64,000 nt of DNA from Streptomyces collinus (GTDB taxonomy: Bacteria > Actinomycetota > Actinomycetes > Streptomycetales > Streptomycetaceae): contig NZ_CP133771.1 of NCBI RefSeq assembly GCF_031348265.1, forward strand, positions 8,122,001 through 8,186,000. Reading direction: 5' to 3'. The position numbers were made by a program, and so were the translations under genes. The notes under the pieces are model-generated. The model did no database searches, was not told the origin of the DNA, and worked only from the letters and a program-made list of their open reading frames with translations. Of the stretch, positions 27,578-36,436 are shown in pieces (the first letter of the stretch is position 1; every line of letters starts with the position of its first letter).

Positions 27578-27641
27578 GCTCCCACCTCGGACGGAGTCCT
27601 TCGACGGCGGGCTCGCGGGCAGCCTCTTCGCGACCGCGAAG

Positions 27642-28340
27642 TCAGCCCAGGTACAGCGGCACCTCGATGGCCGCCTCGCCGAGCTCCGCCTGCTCCGCCT
27701 CGGTGGGCGAGCGCCGCCCGGTACCGACGAGCAGCGCGTCCACGTCGTGGAAGGACGCCGGGAACGGGACCCCCGCGATCCGCTCCAGCATCTCCCGGGA
27801 GCGGGCGAGCCCCTCCGCCGGCGGCTGCTCCGCGTTCGGGAGGTGGGCGATCAGGTCGAGGTGGTGCAGCGTCCACTCCATGACGTACGTGGCGAGGAAG
27901 TCACCCACGGTGAGGATCTCGTCGCGGGTGCCCACCCGGCCGGCCGGATCGGCGAGCAGGGCCGCGCGCCCGGCGGCGGAGCCGACGTCGTCCAGATGGA
28001 ATTTCAAGAGGCGCGGATCCTCGTACGCGGCGGCCAGCCGGACGGTCAGCGCGTCGAGCGGGTCGTCACCCGTGGGCGGGGTATCGGAAATGTCCCAGTA
28101 GGTCAGTGCGTCCCGGGTCGGTTCCCGGTCGGAGGGGGTGGCCAGGGTGATCAGGACGTCCTGGGCGTCGACGATCAGATGGCACACCAGGTCCCGCACC
28201 AGCCAGCCCGTACAGCCCGAGGGCCGCCCGAAGTCCTCGTCCGACAGGTCGTCAACCGCCGCGCGCAGTGCGGCCCATGAACGGGTGAAGAGATCCACCT
28301 CGGCACCGTAGTGCGGTGCCGCGAGCCTGGACAAGCGCAT
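27642..28340 (-). CDS. DinB/maleylpyruvate isomerase-like (mycothiol-dependent fold) protein
   Basis: 232 residues from ATG 28340. The N-terminal four-helix metal-binding domain is typical of the actinobacterial MDMPI_N/TIGR03083 group: 'AALRAAVDDLSDEDFGRPSG', 'CTGWLVRDLVCHLIVDAQDV' with the early His, and a later 'YVMEWTLHHLDLIAHL' carrying His ligands. Members bind zinc and some use mycothiol; most are uncharacterised. No Shine-Dalgarno is evident and the frame stays open upstream through a 14-bp tandem repeat, so the start is uncertain; GTG at about 28349 is an alternative. It stands downstream of the cobalt transporter operon. Confidence 0.72.
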   Translation of the reverse strand: MRLSRLAAPHYGAEVDLFTRSWAALRAAVDDLSDEDFGRPSGCTGWLVRDLVCHLIVDAQDVLITLATPSDREPTRDALTYWDISDTPPTGDDPLDALTVRLAAAYEDPRLLKFHLDDVGSAAGRAALLADPAGRVGTRDEILTVGDFLATYVMEWTLHHLDLIAHLPNAEQPPAEGLARSREMLERIAGVPFPASFHDVDALLVGTGRRSPTEAEQAELGEAAIEVPLYLG

Positions 28341-28395
28341 CGCGGGCACGTGGAGGGTAACCGGAAGCGCCGCGCCCCTTGCCGTGTCTGCTTCG

Positions 28396-28479
28396 ACTGA
28401 CCGAGCCGCACTGACCGAGCCGCACTGACCGAGCCGCACTGACCGAGCCGCACTGACCGGGCCGCACTGACCGGGCCGC
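28396..28479. repeat. 14-bp tandem repeat, six copies
   Basis: Unit ACTGACCGAGCCGC repeated six times without gaps; the last two copies carry GGG in place of GAG. The unit length is not a multiple of three and it lies 56 nt before the DinB-like start, between that gene and cbiO. It is therefore probably untranslated leader or promoter sequence prone to slippage. Confidence 0.9.
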
Positions 28480-28537
28480 TCCGACGGTCGCAGGCGAGGC
28501 GGGCCGGACCGGGGGCGACAGGGCCACGGGGCGCCCC

Positions 28538-29392
28538 TCAGCGGCCGGACGCCCCCTGCCGTGCCGTTACGAGAGCGGCGAGTTCGTCGGGGGTACGCGG
28601 CCCCGGCTCCGTGCCGGACAGCAGCCCCTGGGCACGCAGGAGTTCTGCCGCCGCGGCGCCCCACGGCAGGCGCAGCCCCGCCTCGCGCAGGAGGTCCGGG
28701 CGGGCCAGTGCCGTGGCCGCCGGCCCGGTGCGCACGCCGGACGGGGTGAGGAGCGCGGCGTCGTCGGCCCAGCGCAGGGCGAGGTCGACGTCATGGGTGG
28801 CCATCACCACCGTGGTGCCCGCGGTACGGAGTCCGTCGAGGGTGGTGAGGAGCCGCTCCTGGCCGTCGGGGTCGAGTCCGGCCGTCGGCTCGTCGAGGAC
28901 GAGCACGCGGGGCCGCATGGCGACCGCGCCCGCGATGGCGGTGCGCTTGCGCTGGCCGTAGGAGAGCAGATGGGTGGGCCGGTCGGCCAGGGCGGTGATG
29001 TCCAGCGCGGCGAGCGCCTCCGCCACCCGCGCCCTCACCTGTGTGTCGTCCAGGCCGAGGTTCAGCGGCCCGAAGGACACGTCCTGCTCGACGGAGGCCG
29101 CGAACAGCTGGTCGTCCGGGTCCTGCACCACCAGCTGCACGGTGGTCCGCAGCCGGGTCAGGCCCTTGCGGTCGTAGGCCACCGGCTGCCCCTCGACCGT
29201 CAGCCGGCCCTCCTGCGGCCGCAGTCCGCCGGAGAGCAGCCGCATCAGCGTGGTCTTTCCGCTGCCGTTGCGGCCGAGCAGGGCGAGCGCGCGACCCTCC
29301 CGGATCTCGAAGTCGAGCCCGCTGAGCACGGTGGGGCCGTCTTCGTAGGCGTAGGACGCGCCCCGCAGGGCGACGAGGGCGGGCTCGCTCAT
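28538..29392 (-). CDS. cbiO: Cobalt ECF transporter ATPase CbiO
   Basis: 284 residues. Walker A 'LALLGRNGSGKTTLMRLLSG', Q-loop 'VVQDPDDQLFAASVEQDV' (the DDQLF block is typical of ECF ATPases), signature 'LLSYGQRKRTAIAGAVAM', Walker B 'RVLVLDEPTAGLDPDG' and switch His 'VVMATHDVDLAL'. It energises cobalt uptake with CbiM, CbiN and CbiQ. Its ATG at 29392 overlaps the cbiQ stop (ATGA). As the only ATPase of the set it should form the homodimer of the complex. Confidence 0.92.
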   Translation of the reverse strand: MSEPALVALRGASYAYEDGPTVLSGLDFEIREGRALALLGRNGSGKTTLMRLLSGGLRPQEGRLTVEGQPVAYDRKGLTRLRTTVQLVVQDPDDQLFAASVEQDVSFGPLNLGLDDTQVRARVAEALAALDITALADRPTHLLSYGQRKRTAIAGAVAMRPRVLVLDEPTAGLDPDGQERLLTTLDGLRTAGTTVVMATHDVDLALRWADDAALLTPSGVRTGPAATALARPDLLREAGLRLPWGAAAAELLRAQGLLSGTEPGPRTPDELAALVTARQGASGR

Positions 29393-30138
29393 GTCAGCGG
29401 CCTTTCCAGTACGAAGGTGAGGGCGGCCAGCGTCGCGAGCAGCGCACAACTGGCGGCCGTGAAGCGGAGGGAGACCCGGGCCTCGGGCACCAGGACCCGC
29501 AGCGTGCCGTCGTAGCCGCGCCCGGCGAGTCCGGCCTGGAGACGGGTCGCCCGGTCGAAGGCCCGGACGAACGCGGTGGCGCCGAGCCCGGCCAGCGAAC
29601 GCCACTCCGCGGCCCGGCCGGTGTGACCGAGCCGGGCCGCCTGGGCCTCCCGGATGCGGCGCATCGAGTCCAGCAGCAGGAAACTCATCCGGTACGTCAC
29701 CAGCGCGACGTCGACGACCGGCGCGGGGACACCGGCCCGGACCAGGCGGGGCAGCAGGTCGGACATGGGTGTGGTGAAGGCGAACAGCAGCACGCCCAGG
29801 GAGGCCGCCGAGGTCCGCAGCAGCAACTCCCCGGCCCGGACCGGCCCGTCAGCGGCGAGGGAGACGAACCCTCCCGGCCCGCCCACCTGGACGAGCAGCG
29901 TGACCGCGCCGGTCACGCAGAAGCCCAGCGGGACCCGGTAGGCCCGCCACAGCCGCCGCCCGGGCACACCGGCCGGCCCCAGCAGCACCACCAGGGCGCT
30001 CAGGAGCACCAGGGCCGCACCCGGCCAGGGCGGCAGGGAGATCGCGAGCAGCGTGAGGCCGAGTCCGAGCACGGCCTTGTCCACGGGATGGCGGCGGCGC
30101 CAGCGACTGCTGTGCGCCGCCGCGTCGATCGGCAGCAC
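29389..30138 (-). CDS. cbiQ: Cobalt ECF transporter T component CbiQ
   Basis: 249 residues with five or six membrane segments. It shows the coupling-helix motifs of T components, notably 'RRIREAQAARLGHTG' and 'RATRLQAGLAGRGYDGTLRV'. It links the CbiMN substrate unit to the CbiO ATPase. It begins 6 nt after cbiN and overlaps cbiO. Family assignment is firm from both sequence and order. Confidence 0.92.
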   Translation of the reverse strand: MLPIDAAAHSSRWRRRHPVDKAVLGLGLTLLAISLPPWPGAALVLLSALVVLLGPAGVPGRRLWRAYRVPLGFCVTGAVTLLVQVGGPGGFVSLAADGPVRAGELLLRTSAASLGVLLFAFTTPMSDLLPRLVRAGVPAPVVDVALVTYRMSFLLLDSMRRIREAQAARLGHTGRAAEWRSLAGLGATAFVRAFDRATRLQAGLAGRGYDGTLRVLVPEARVSLRFTAASCALLATLAALTFVLERPLT

Positions 30139-30144
30139 CCGGGC

Positions 30145-30513
30145 TCAGTCCTGTTCCGCGGTGGACTTCCCGGCGGCGCCGGTGAGCGCGCCGCCGGCCT
30201 CGCGCTCCAGCGCCCGCTGCTCGCCCTGCCGACGGCCCCGGCGCAGACCGAAGTAGTAGGCGAGGACACCGGAGCCGAGAGCCGCCTGGAGGGAGAACAG
30301 CGCCGACTCGATCTCACCGGAGGGCGGTTCGTACAGGGGCGAGAACCACGGCTCGTAGTCCGGCTTCAGCTCGGTGATCGCCGTTTCGGCCTCGCCGTCG
30401 GCGCCCGTGAACGGCTCCTCCTTGTGGTCGCCGAGGCCGAGCGCCAGGGGCAGCACGGCCAGCGCGGCCACGGCGAGCAGCAGCACCAGGTTGATCTTCG
30501 TGTTCCTGCTCAT
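30145..30513 (-). CDS. cbiN: Cobalt transporter small subunit CbiN
   Basis: 122 residues: an N-terminal membrane segment (about 7-27), an extracytoplasmic stretch with 'EEPFTGADGEAETAITEL' and 'YEPWFSPLYEPPSGEIESAL', a second membrane segment (about 70-90), and a basic tail longer than in enteric CbiN. CbiN assists cobalt loading into CbiM. The ATG at 30513 overlaps the cbiM stop (ATGA). Confidence 0.9.
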   Translation of the reverse strand: MSRNTKINLVLLLAVAALAVLPLALGLGDHKEEPFTGADGEAETAITELKPDYEPWFSPLYEPPSGEIESALFSLQAALGSGVLAYYFGLRRGRRQGEQRALEREAGGALTGAAGKSTAEQD

Positions 30514-31211
30514 CGGGCCACCGCCTCGGTCTCGGTCCGGGACTGCTTCTTGGCGAGGAGCACGCCCAGCCGGGTCAGTTCGCCCTTGCTGGACTGCACC
30601 AGCAGCCGCATCACCAGCACGGTCAGCAGGCCCTCGCTCACCGCGAGCGGGACCTGGGTGACGGCGAAGATGGAACCGAACTTGCCGAGCGCGCCCAGGA
30701 ATCCGCTGCCCGGGTCGGGGAACGCGAGGGCCAGCTGCACGCTGGTGACGCAGTACGTGGACAGGTCGGCGACGAACGCGCCGGCGAACACCGCCACCAT
30801 CAGCGGCGCGTTGGAGCGCCGCAGCAGCTTGTAGACGGCGTATCCGGCCCAGGGCCCGACGATCGCCATGGAGAAGACGTTGGCGCCGAGCGTGGTCAGG
30901 CCGCCGTGTGCGAGCAGCAGCGCCTGGAAGAGCAGGGTGATGGTGCCCAGCACCGCCATGATGGGCGGCCGGAACAGGATGGCTCCGAGGCCCGTGCCGG
31001 TGGGGTGCGAGCAACTGCCCGTGACGGACGGCAGTTTCAGGGCGGACAGGACGAACGTGAAGGCGCCGGACGCCCCGAGGAGCAGGGTGCTCTCGGGGTG
31101 CTCGCGCACTTCACGGGTGAGCGACCGGACTCCGTGGACGACGAACGGCGCCGACGCGACGCCCCAGGCGACCGCGTGCGCCGGAGGAAGGAAACCCTCG
31201 GCAATGTGCAT
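30510..31211 (-). CDS. cbiM: Cobalt-binding ECF S component CbiM
   Basis: 233 residues. The mature N-terminus 'MHIAEGFLPPAHAVAWG' is diagnostic: Met1 and His2 ligate the cobalt ion. Also present are 'LKLPSVTGSCSHPTGTGLGA' with the third metal-binding His, and 'NVFSMAIVGPWAGYAVYKLL'. Six or seven membrane segments. First gene of the cbiMNQO operon, directly downstream of a cobalamin riboswitch, so expression should fall when B12 is plentiful. It imports Co2+ for cobalamin synthesis. Confidence 0.95.
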   Translation of the reverse strand: MHIAEGFLPPAHAVAWGVASAPFVVHGVRSLTREVREHPESTLLLGASGAFTFVLSALKLPSVTGSCSHPTGTGLGAILFRPPIMAVLGTITLLFQALLLAHGGLTTLGANVFSMAIVGPWAGYAVYKLLRRSNAPLMVAVFAGAFVADLSTYCVTSVQLALAFPDPGSGFLGALGKFGSIFAVTQVPLAVSEGLLTVLVMRLLVQSSKGELTRLGVLLAKKQSRTETEAVAR

Positions 31212-31239
31212 GGCTCAGCAGACCCTCTCCAGCACCTCG

Positions 31240-31420
31240 TGGATGGTTGACGCGCCTTGGCCGGTCTCCTGGCTGACGGGTACCACCGCCCGTACTCCGC
31301 CTTCCCGGGCCGCAAGGACCCAGTGGCTGCCCCCTGAGGGGCCGGAGCCGGACTTCCCGATTCACAGTGGCGAGGGCCGCACCGGCATCACACCGGATTT
31401 CCCGTTCACCAAGGCCTGGT
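31240..31420 (-). promoter_or_regulatory. Cobalamin (B12) riboswitch
   Basis: On the minus strand this leader shows the AdoCbl-riboswitch landmarks in order: a GGTG near 31410, GGGAA then CCGGTGTGA, 'CGGTGCGGCCCTCGCCACTG' with TGA, a second GGGAA, CCACTGG, GGGAAGG, and the B12 box GCCAGGAGACCGGCC (31260-31274). It ends about 48 nt before the cbiM start, in position to hide the ribosome binding site or terminate transcription. Binding of adenosylcobalamin should turn the cobalt importer off. Confidence 0.95.
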
Positions 31421-31555
31421 GACAATAAGGCCGGGGTAAGGCCGATGACAAGCCGCCCCAGGGGCGCGCGAGGGGGCGCCCGCTCGCACACCGGCGCATC
31501 CCCCGGCTGATCCACGCGCTCGGGCGCTCAGGTGCGGGGCCGCTTCGGGGCCCCG

Positions 31556-33022
31556 TCAGTCGTCGCCCCCGTCGGCCCCGCCGTCGTCGCCCTCCCCGTC
31601 GTTCCCGGCCTGGACCGGCTGCTCCGGCTTCGGCTGATCCGGGTTCGGCTGCTCCGGCCCGGCGTCGCCCGTCCCCTGCGTCGGGGCCGGGGCACCGGTC
31701 GCCGGCGGGACAGGAGCCGGGGAGGCGGGCGGCGTGGACGGAGTGACTTCGGCCACGGTGCCGGTGGTCGGCGTGGTGGCGATCTGCTGCCCGGCCCCCG
31801 GATCGGAGGTGATGGGCGAGGCGGAGTCGTCGGACGGGGTGGCCGCGGGGCTGCTCGCGGTCGGGGACGGTTCGGGTTCCGTGCCCTCGGCGCTCGTGTC
31901 GGGCGAGAACCAGCGCATGCCGAGGAGCATCGCGGCGAGGAACAGCGCCGCGGCGGCGGCCGTAGCGGCCACTCTCGACCGGCTGCCCGGCCCGCCGCGC
32001 CCGCGGGCGCGGCCCGACCGCCCTGCCTGGGCGGCCCGGGCGGCGGTGCGGTGCCCGGGGGTCGCGGGCAGCGCGTACGTGGTCGGGTGGCTGCTCTCGG
32101 CGGCCGCGTACGGGTCCCGCCCGGTATGCGGCGGCGCGGACGCGGGGTTGTTCGGCCGCAGCGGCGGTGAGACCTCGGGCAGCGGCTCGGGCAGGCCCCG
32201 CCAGGCGCCCCCGGCGAACCACTCGGCGGCCTGCTCCGCGGTGGGCCGGTTCTCGGGCTGCTTGGCCAGCAGACCGAGGAGGTAGTTCTCGAACGCCGGG
32301 GGCAGTGCGGCGACACCGAGCTCGCGGGGCGGCACGGGTGCCGAGTCGAGGTGCTGGTGCAGGAGGGCGACGGCGGTGTCGGCCTCGAACGGCGGGCGGC
32401 CGCTGAGGAGCTGGTAGAGCACGCAGCCCAGGGAGTACATGTCGGAGGCGGGCCCCGCGGGCTTGCCCAGGGCCCGTTCGGGCGCGAGGTAGAGGCCGGT
32501 GCCGACGATCTGGCCGGTGGCGGTGAGCGCGGCGCCGGGGTCGTCGAGGAACCGCGCGATGCCGAAGTCGCCGATCTTCAGCGTGCCGTGGGTGTCCAGC
32601 AGCAGGTTGGCGGGTTTGACGTCGCGGTGCACGATGCCCTGCCCGTGTGCTGCGGCGAGCCCCGCGGACGCCTGCGCGGCGAGAGCGGCGACCTGCTCCA
32701 CGGGCAGCGGGCCGGAGCCGGACAGCACCCCGGCGAGGCTGTCGCCCTCGACCAGCTCCATCACCAGGTACAGCCGGTTGTCGTACTCGCCGAAGTCCAG
32801 GACGCCGACCACGTTGGGGTGGTTGAGACGCCCGGCGGTCTGCGCCTCCAGACGGAACCGGGAGGTCGCCGTGGCGTCGGTGTCCTGGGGCAGCAGCAGC
32901 TTGAGTGCCACCGCTCTGGCGAGCGTCTCGTCGTACGCACGCCAGACCTCTCCCATTCCACCGCGCCCGATCTCAACTTCCAGCCGGTAGCGGCCCGCTA
33001 GCAGCACTCGTCCTCGTCTCAT
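31556..33022 (-). CDS. PknB-like membrane serine/threonine protein kinase
   Basis: 488 residues. Kinase domain about 10-270: Gly loop 'IGRGGMGEVWRAYD', Lys in 'AVALKLLLP', catalytic loop 'GIVHRDVKPANLLLD', 'KIGDFGIARFL', activation loop 'ATGQIVGTGLYLAPERA'. A Pro/Ala-rich juxtamembrane region is followed by one membrane segment (about 349-370). The extracellular tail is long, Pro/Thr/Ser-rich and strongly acidic at the end, with no PASTA repeats. The external signal is therefore sensed by something other than the classical PASTA domains. It stands alone. Confidence 0.9.
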   Translation of the reverse strand: MRRGRVLLAGRYRLEVEIGRGGMGEVWRAYDETLARAVALKLLLPQDTDATATSRFRLEAQTAGRLNHPNVVGVLDFGEYDNRLYLVMELVEGDSLAGVLSGSGPLPVEQVAALAAQASAGLAAAHGQGIVHRDVKPANLLLDTHGTLKIGDFGIARFLDDPGAALTATGQIVGTGLYLAPERALGKPAGPASDMYSLGCVLYQLLSGRPPFEADTAVALLHQHLDSAPVPPRELGVAALPPAFENYLLGLLAKQPENRPTAEQAAEWFAGGAWRGLPEPLPEVSPPLRPNNPASAPPHTGRDPYAAAESSHPTTYALPATPGHRTAARAAQAGRSGRARGRGGPGSRSRVAATAAAAALFLAAMLLGMRWFSPDTSAEGTEPEPSPTASSPAATPSDDSASPITSDPGAGQQIATTPTTGTVAEVTPSTPPASPAPVPPATGAPAPTQGTGDAGPEQPNPDQPKPEQPVQAGNDGEGDDGGADGGDD

Positions 33023-33237
33023 GCGTATGGGAAGGTCGTCGCCGCAGGCCGAACTCCCCGCTTACGCACGGGGATTGATGGGGGGTGCCGCAGCCGACCC
33101 AGGATACTGGCGCGGCGCGACCACCGATCTCCGCAGCGGTGTCTCCCTGGGGTGCGGCACCGGAAATTCGGAGCGAAGACGTCGCACGCCGGGGTGACGC
33201 TCCCGCGCGCCCGGTTGCCGGGGCGCCGGCGTCCACG

Positions 33238-34542
33238 TCAGGCCGCCGTGCCCGCCCCCTTCTCACGCCGCGGCAGTACGGCCACCGCCAGGGCCGGCAC
33301 GGCCGCGAGGACCAGCCACGGCACGGCGGCCGGCAGGCCCAGGTCGAGCAGGAAGCCGGTGGCCGCGCTGCCGGCCAGGACGATCAGCCCGGAGACGGAC
33401 GACAGCGCCCCCATGTACAGCCCGAGCCTGCCCTCCTCGGCGAGGTCGGGCACCCAGGCACGGGCGGCGGGCACGACCAGCATCTGCCCCACGGTGAGCA
33501 AGATCACGAAGCCGGCGGCCGGAAGCAGTCCGGTCGCCCCCGTCCAGCCCGTCGGCCGGGCCGCGGCCACCACCGCGAAACCGGACGCGATCAGCAGCAG
33601 CCCCGCGGTCATGGAGCGGTGCAGATCGAGCCGGTCGCCCGCCCAGCGGGTCACCGGCAGCTGGGTGAACACCACCAGCACCGAGGACAGCGCGAAGAGC
33701 CAGGACAACGGCGCCTGGGAGCCCGCCGCGCGCTGCACCTCGTCCGGCAGGGCGAGGTACAGCTGGTTGTAGGCGAGCAGATAGGTGCCGTAGGCGCAGC
33801 ACAGGGCGAGGAAGCGGCGGTTGCGCAGCAGGATCCGGGCCCCGCCCCGCTCCCGGACGCGGACCCGGCCGGGGATGTGCTGCGGCATCAGCCACAGGTG
33901 CCCGGCGAGGACGAGCACGAAGACCGCGGCACCGGCGAGACACGCGGTGCGGAAGTCGACGGCGAGCAGCAGCGCGCCGAGCAGCGGCCCGACGAACGCA
34001 CCGGCCTGGCCCGCCACGCTGAACAGGGCGAGGACACGGGTGCGCGGGCCGTGCCCGTCCTCCTCCCAGGCCACCGCCTGGCGGGCCACCTCCGACTCCA
34101 CGGCCGGGGAGAACAGCGCCGCGGCGAAACCGATCACCAGCACCGCCCCGATCACCGTCCAGCTCGACTCCGCGAAGCCCAGCCAGGCGAACCCGGCGAC
34201 CCGCAGCACGCAGCCGGCCAGGACGACGGGGCGCACGCCGTACCGGTCGACGAGCCAGCCGCCGACCACGAACAGCCCCTGCTGGCTGAAGGTGCGCAGC
34301 CCGAGCACGAACCCGACCAGCCACCCCGCCATGCCGATCGCCGTGCCGAGGTGCTCGGCGAGGAACGGCAGGACGGCGAAGAAGCCGATGTTGAAGGCGA
34401 GCTGGGTGAGGATCAGCAGCCGCAGCAGCGGCGACAGCTCCCTGCAGAGCCGCCAGGTGCTCTCCCGCGGTCGCTCGGGTGCGGCGGCGTCGGAGGTTCG
34501 GGCGGTCCGGCGGGACAGCACACGGGACATGAGGTCGGTCAT
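33238..34542 (-). CDS. MFS exporter of the metallophore-type operon
   Basis: 434 residues, about 12 membrane segments after a 40-residue polar N-terminus. Readable MFS features are 'FNIGFFAVLPFLAEHLGTAI', 'GGWLVDRYGVRP' (motif A) and 'FVGPLLGALLLAV' (motif C). Its ATG overlaps the stop of the fused ABC permease gene (ATGA), so it is translated with an import system. Pairing an exporter with a NikA/DppA-type importer recalls the staphylopine CntE-CntABCDF set, where the MFS protein secretes the metallophore. Here no biosynthesis gene is adjacent; the role is inferred. Confidence 0.82.
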   Translation of the reverse strand: MTDLMSRVLSRRTARTSDAAAPERPRESTWRLCRELSPLLRLLILTQLAFNIGFFAVLPFLAEHLGTAIGMAGWLVGFVLGLRTFSQQGLFVVGGWLVDRYGVRPVVLAGCVLRVAGFAWLGFAESSWTVIGAVLVIGFAAALFSPAVESEVARQAVAWEEDGHGPRTRVLALFSVAGQAGAFVGPLLGALLLAVDFRTACLAGAAVFVLVLAGHLWLMPQHIPGRVRVRERGGARILLRNRRFLALCCAYGTYLLAYNQLYLALPDEVQRAAGSQAPLSWLFALSSVLVVFTQLPVTRWAGDRLDLHRSMTAGLLLIASGFAVVAAARPTGWTGATGLLPAAGFVILLTVGQMLVVPAARAWVPDLAEEGRLGLYMGALSSVSGLIVLAGSAATGFLLDLGLPAAVPWLVLAAVPALAVAVLPRREKGAGTAA

Positions 34543-36416
34543 CGTTCTTCCGTTGGTGAGGCGGACACGGACGTCAGGTCGGAGGTGGGGCGCCCCGGCC
34601 GCCGCGGCGGGACCGGGGCGGCCCGGTCGGCGGGCGGTCCGGCCGGGCCGGCGGGCCGTGTGCGCCGCCGGGGCAGCCGTGCGCCGCCCGCGGCCGTCAC
34701 CGCGAGCGCCCCGAGCAGGGCGAGTACGGCGGCGGGGAAGAGGACGGCCCACGGGGCGCGCTCGGCGTACGGCTGGTTCTCGGCGAGCAGCAGGCCCCAG
34801 TCGGGGGACGGCGGCTGGGCGCCCAGGCCGAGGAAGCCGAGTGCGGCCAGGCTCAGTGCGATGCCCGGGAGCCGGAGCAGGGAGTGCCGGGCGACCGGGG
34901 GCGCGACGGCGGGGAGCAGTTCGCGCACGAGCAGGTACCAGCGGCCGGCCCCCAGCGCCCGGGTGGCCGTCAGATGGGTGGTCGCGCGTTCCTGCCGCAG
35001 CAGGGCGGAGGTGTGCGCGGCCAGCGGGGACCAGGCCACCACGGCCACGGCGAACGCGGGTGTCCAGGACCCGCTGCCCAGGATGCCGGTGACGAGGAGC
35101 CCGGCCAGTACGGGCGGTACGGCACTGAGGGTGTCGACCAGCGGCCCGGACAGCCTCGGCAGCAGCCCCAGCAGCAGCCCGACGGCGAGGGCGGCGGCGC
35201 TCACCGCCAGGGCGGTGCCGAGGGTGGTCAGGGCACCGTGGGAGACCCGGGCGAGCACGTCCCGTCCGAGCGCGTCGGTGCCGAAGGGGTGCTCCGGCGA
35301 AGGGGCTCGCAGCCGGGCGAGCGGGTCCAGGGCGATCGGGTCGCGGGGCAGCCCGAACCCGACGACGGCGACCAGCAGTCCCGCGTAGAGCAGGGGGAGC
35401 GTGCGGGGCGCGGGCGGCCGGGGCCGGTGCAGGGACTGCAGGGCGCCGTCGCGCAGCGCCGGGCCGATCAGCAGCCGGGCGGTGACCCGGGCGAGAGCGC
35501 CGGCGGTGGCCGCGAGCAGCACGAGGGCGAGGGTGCCGGTCTGCAGGACGGGCAGGTCCTGGGAGAGGGCGGCGTGCAGGGTGAGCCGGCCGATGCCCGG
35601 GATGTCGAAGATCTGCTCGACGGCGACCGAGCCTCCGGTCAGTCCGACCACGAACAACGCCAGATTGGGCAGGAGTCCGGGCACGCAGCGGCGCACCGCC
35701 TGCCGCGCCACCGACTTCGGCGGGACACCGCGTGCCGCGGCCGCCACGGCCCAGGGCTCCGCGAACGCGCCGGGCAGCAGGTCGTCGAGCATCCGCCCCA
35801 GGACGGCTCCGGCGGGCAGGCCGACGGCGAGCGAGGGCAGCACCATCCACTGCGGCCCGTACCAGCCCAGGGCGGGCAGCCATCCCAGCTGCACACCGAT
35901 CACCGAGACCAGTACCGAGGCGACGAGGAACTCGGGCAGCGCAGCCAGCACGGCCGTCGCCGTCCCGCCGGGACGGCGGTCGGCGAGCCTGCCCCGCGCG
36001 CCCAGCCGGAGCGTACGGGCGCAGACGGCGGCGGCCGTGGCGGCGGCGACCGCCAGGGCCCCGGCCATCAGCAGCACCGACACGCCGAGCGCCGGAACGA
36101 GGCCCGGCAGCACCGGGCCGCCGGACACCCAGGACGTGCCCGCGTCCCCGTGCAGCAGCCCGCCCAGCCAGCGGCCGAGCAGCATCAGCGGGCCGTCGTC
36201 GAGGCCCAGTTGGTCCCGGATGGCGCGCAGCGTCTCCGGATCGGGGTCGCGGTCCGCCGACCGGGCGCGGAGCACGGTCAGCGCGGGGTCGGTGCGCGAC
36301 AGCCACGGCAGCAGGCCGATCCCGCACACCAGGCAGGCCACGAGCACGGTCCGCCACAGCAGAGCCGGGGCGCCGCTGCGCGCGAGGGCGCGCAGGGCGG
36401 TGGCCGCACCGTTCAT
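34539..36416 (-). CDS. Fused DppB-DppC-type ABC permease
   Basis: 625 residues with two binding-protein-dependent permease domains in one chain. The DppB-like half (about 1-320) carries 'YGPQWMVLPSLAVGLPAG' and the EAA region 'VAAAARGVPPKSVARQAVRR'. The DppC-like half (about 340-575) carries 'HPFGTDALGRDVLARVSHGA' and 'TATRALGAGRWYLLVRELLP'. A linker rich in Pro and Arg joins them in one continuous frame. The Pro/Arg-rich C-terminal tail (about 580-625) is unusual. It starts 21 nt after the lipoprotein stop and is coupled to the MFS gene. No DppD/DppF ATPase lies in the operon or anywhere in the window, so the ATPase must be supplied from elsewhere. Confidence 0.85.
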   Translation of the reverse strand: MNGAATALRALARSGAPALLWRTVLVACLVCGIGLLPWLSRTDPALTVLRARSADRDPDPETLRAIRDQLGLDDGPLMLLGRWLGGLLHGDAGTSWVSGGPVLPGLVPALGVSVLLMAGALAVAAATAAAVCARTLRLGARGRLADRRPGGTATAVLAALPEFLVASVLVSVIGVQLGWLPALGWYGPQWMVLPSLAVGLPAGAVLGRMLDDLLPGAFAEPWAVAAAARGVPPKSVARQAVRRCVPGLLPNLALFVVGLTGGSVAVEQIFDIPGIGRLTLHAALSQDLPVLQTGTLALVLLAATAGALARVTARLLIGPALRDGALQSLHRPRPPAPRTLPLLYAGLLVAVVGFGLPRDPIALDPLARLRAPSPEHPFGTDALGRDVLARVSHGALTTLGTALAVSAAALAVGLLLGLLPRLSGPLVDTLSAVPPVLAGLLVTGILGSGSWTPAFAVAVVAWSPLAAHTSALLRQERATTHLTATRALGAGRWYLLVRELLPAVAPPVARHSLLRLPGIALSLAALGFLGLGAQPPSPDWGLLLAENQPYAERAPWAVLFPAAVLALLGALAVTAAGGARLPRRRTRPAGPAGPPADRAAPVPPRRPGRPTSDLTSVSASPTEER

Positions 36417-36436
36417 CGAGGGTGTCTTCGAGCTGC

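Noticed and set aside
28396..28479. CRISPR-like array
   Set aside because: The 14-bp units are contiguous with no unique spacers and no cas genes; it is a simple tandem repeat.
33238..36357. A single 1,039-codon protein spanning permease and MFS genes
   Set aside because: The frame is open through the permease region only by GC bias; the permease itself reads in another frame and the MFS protein has its own ATG at 34542.
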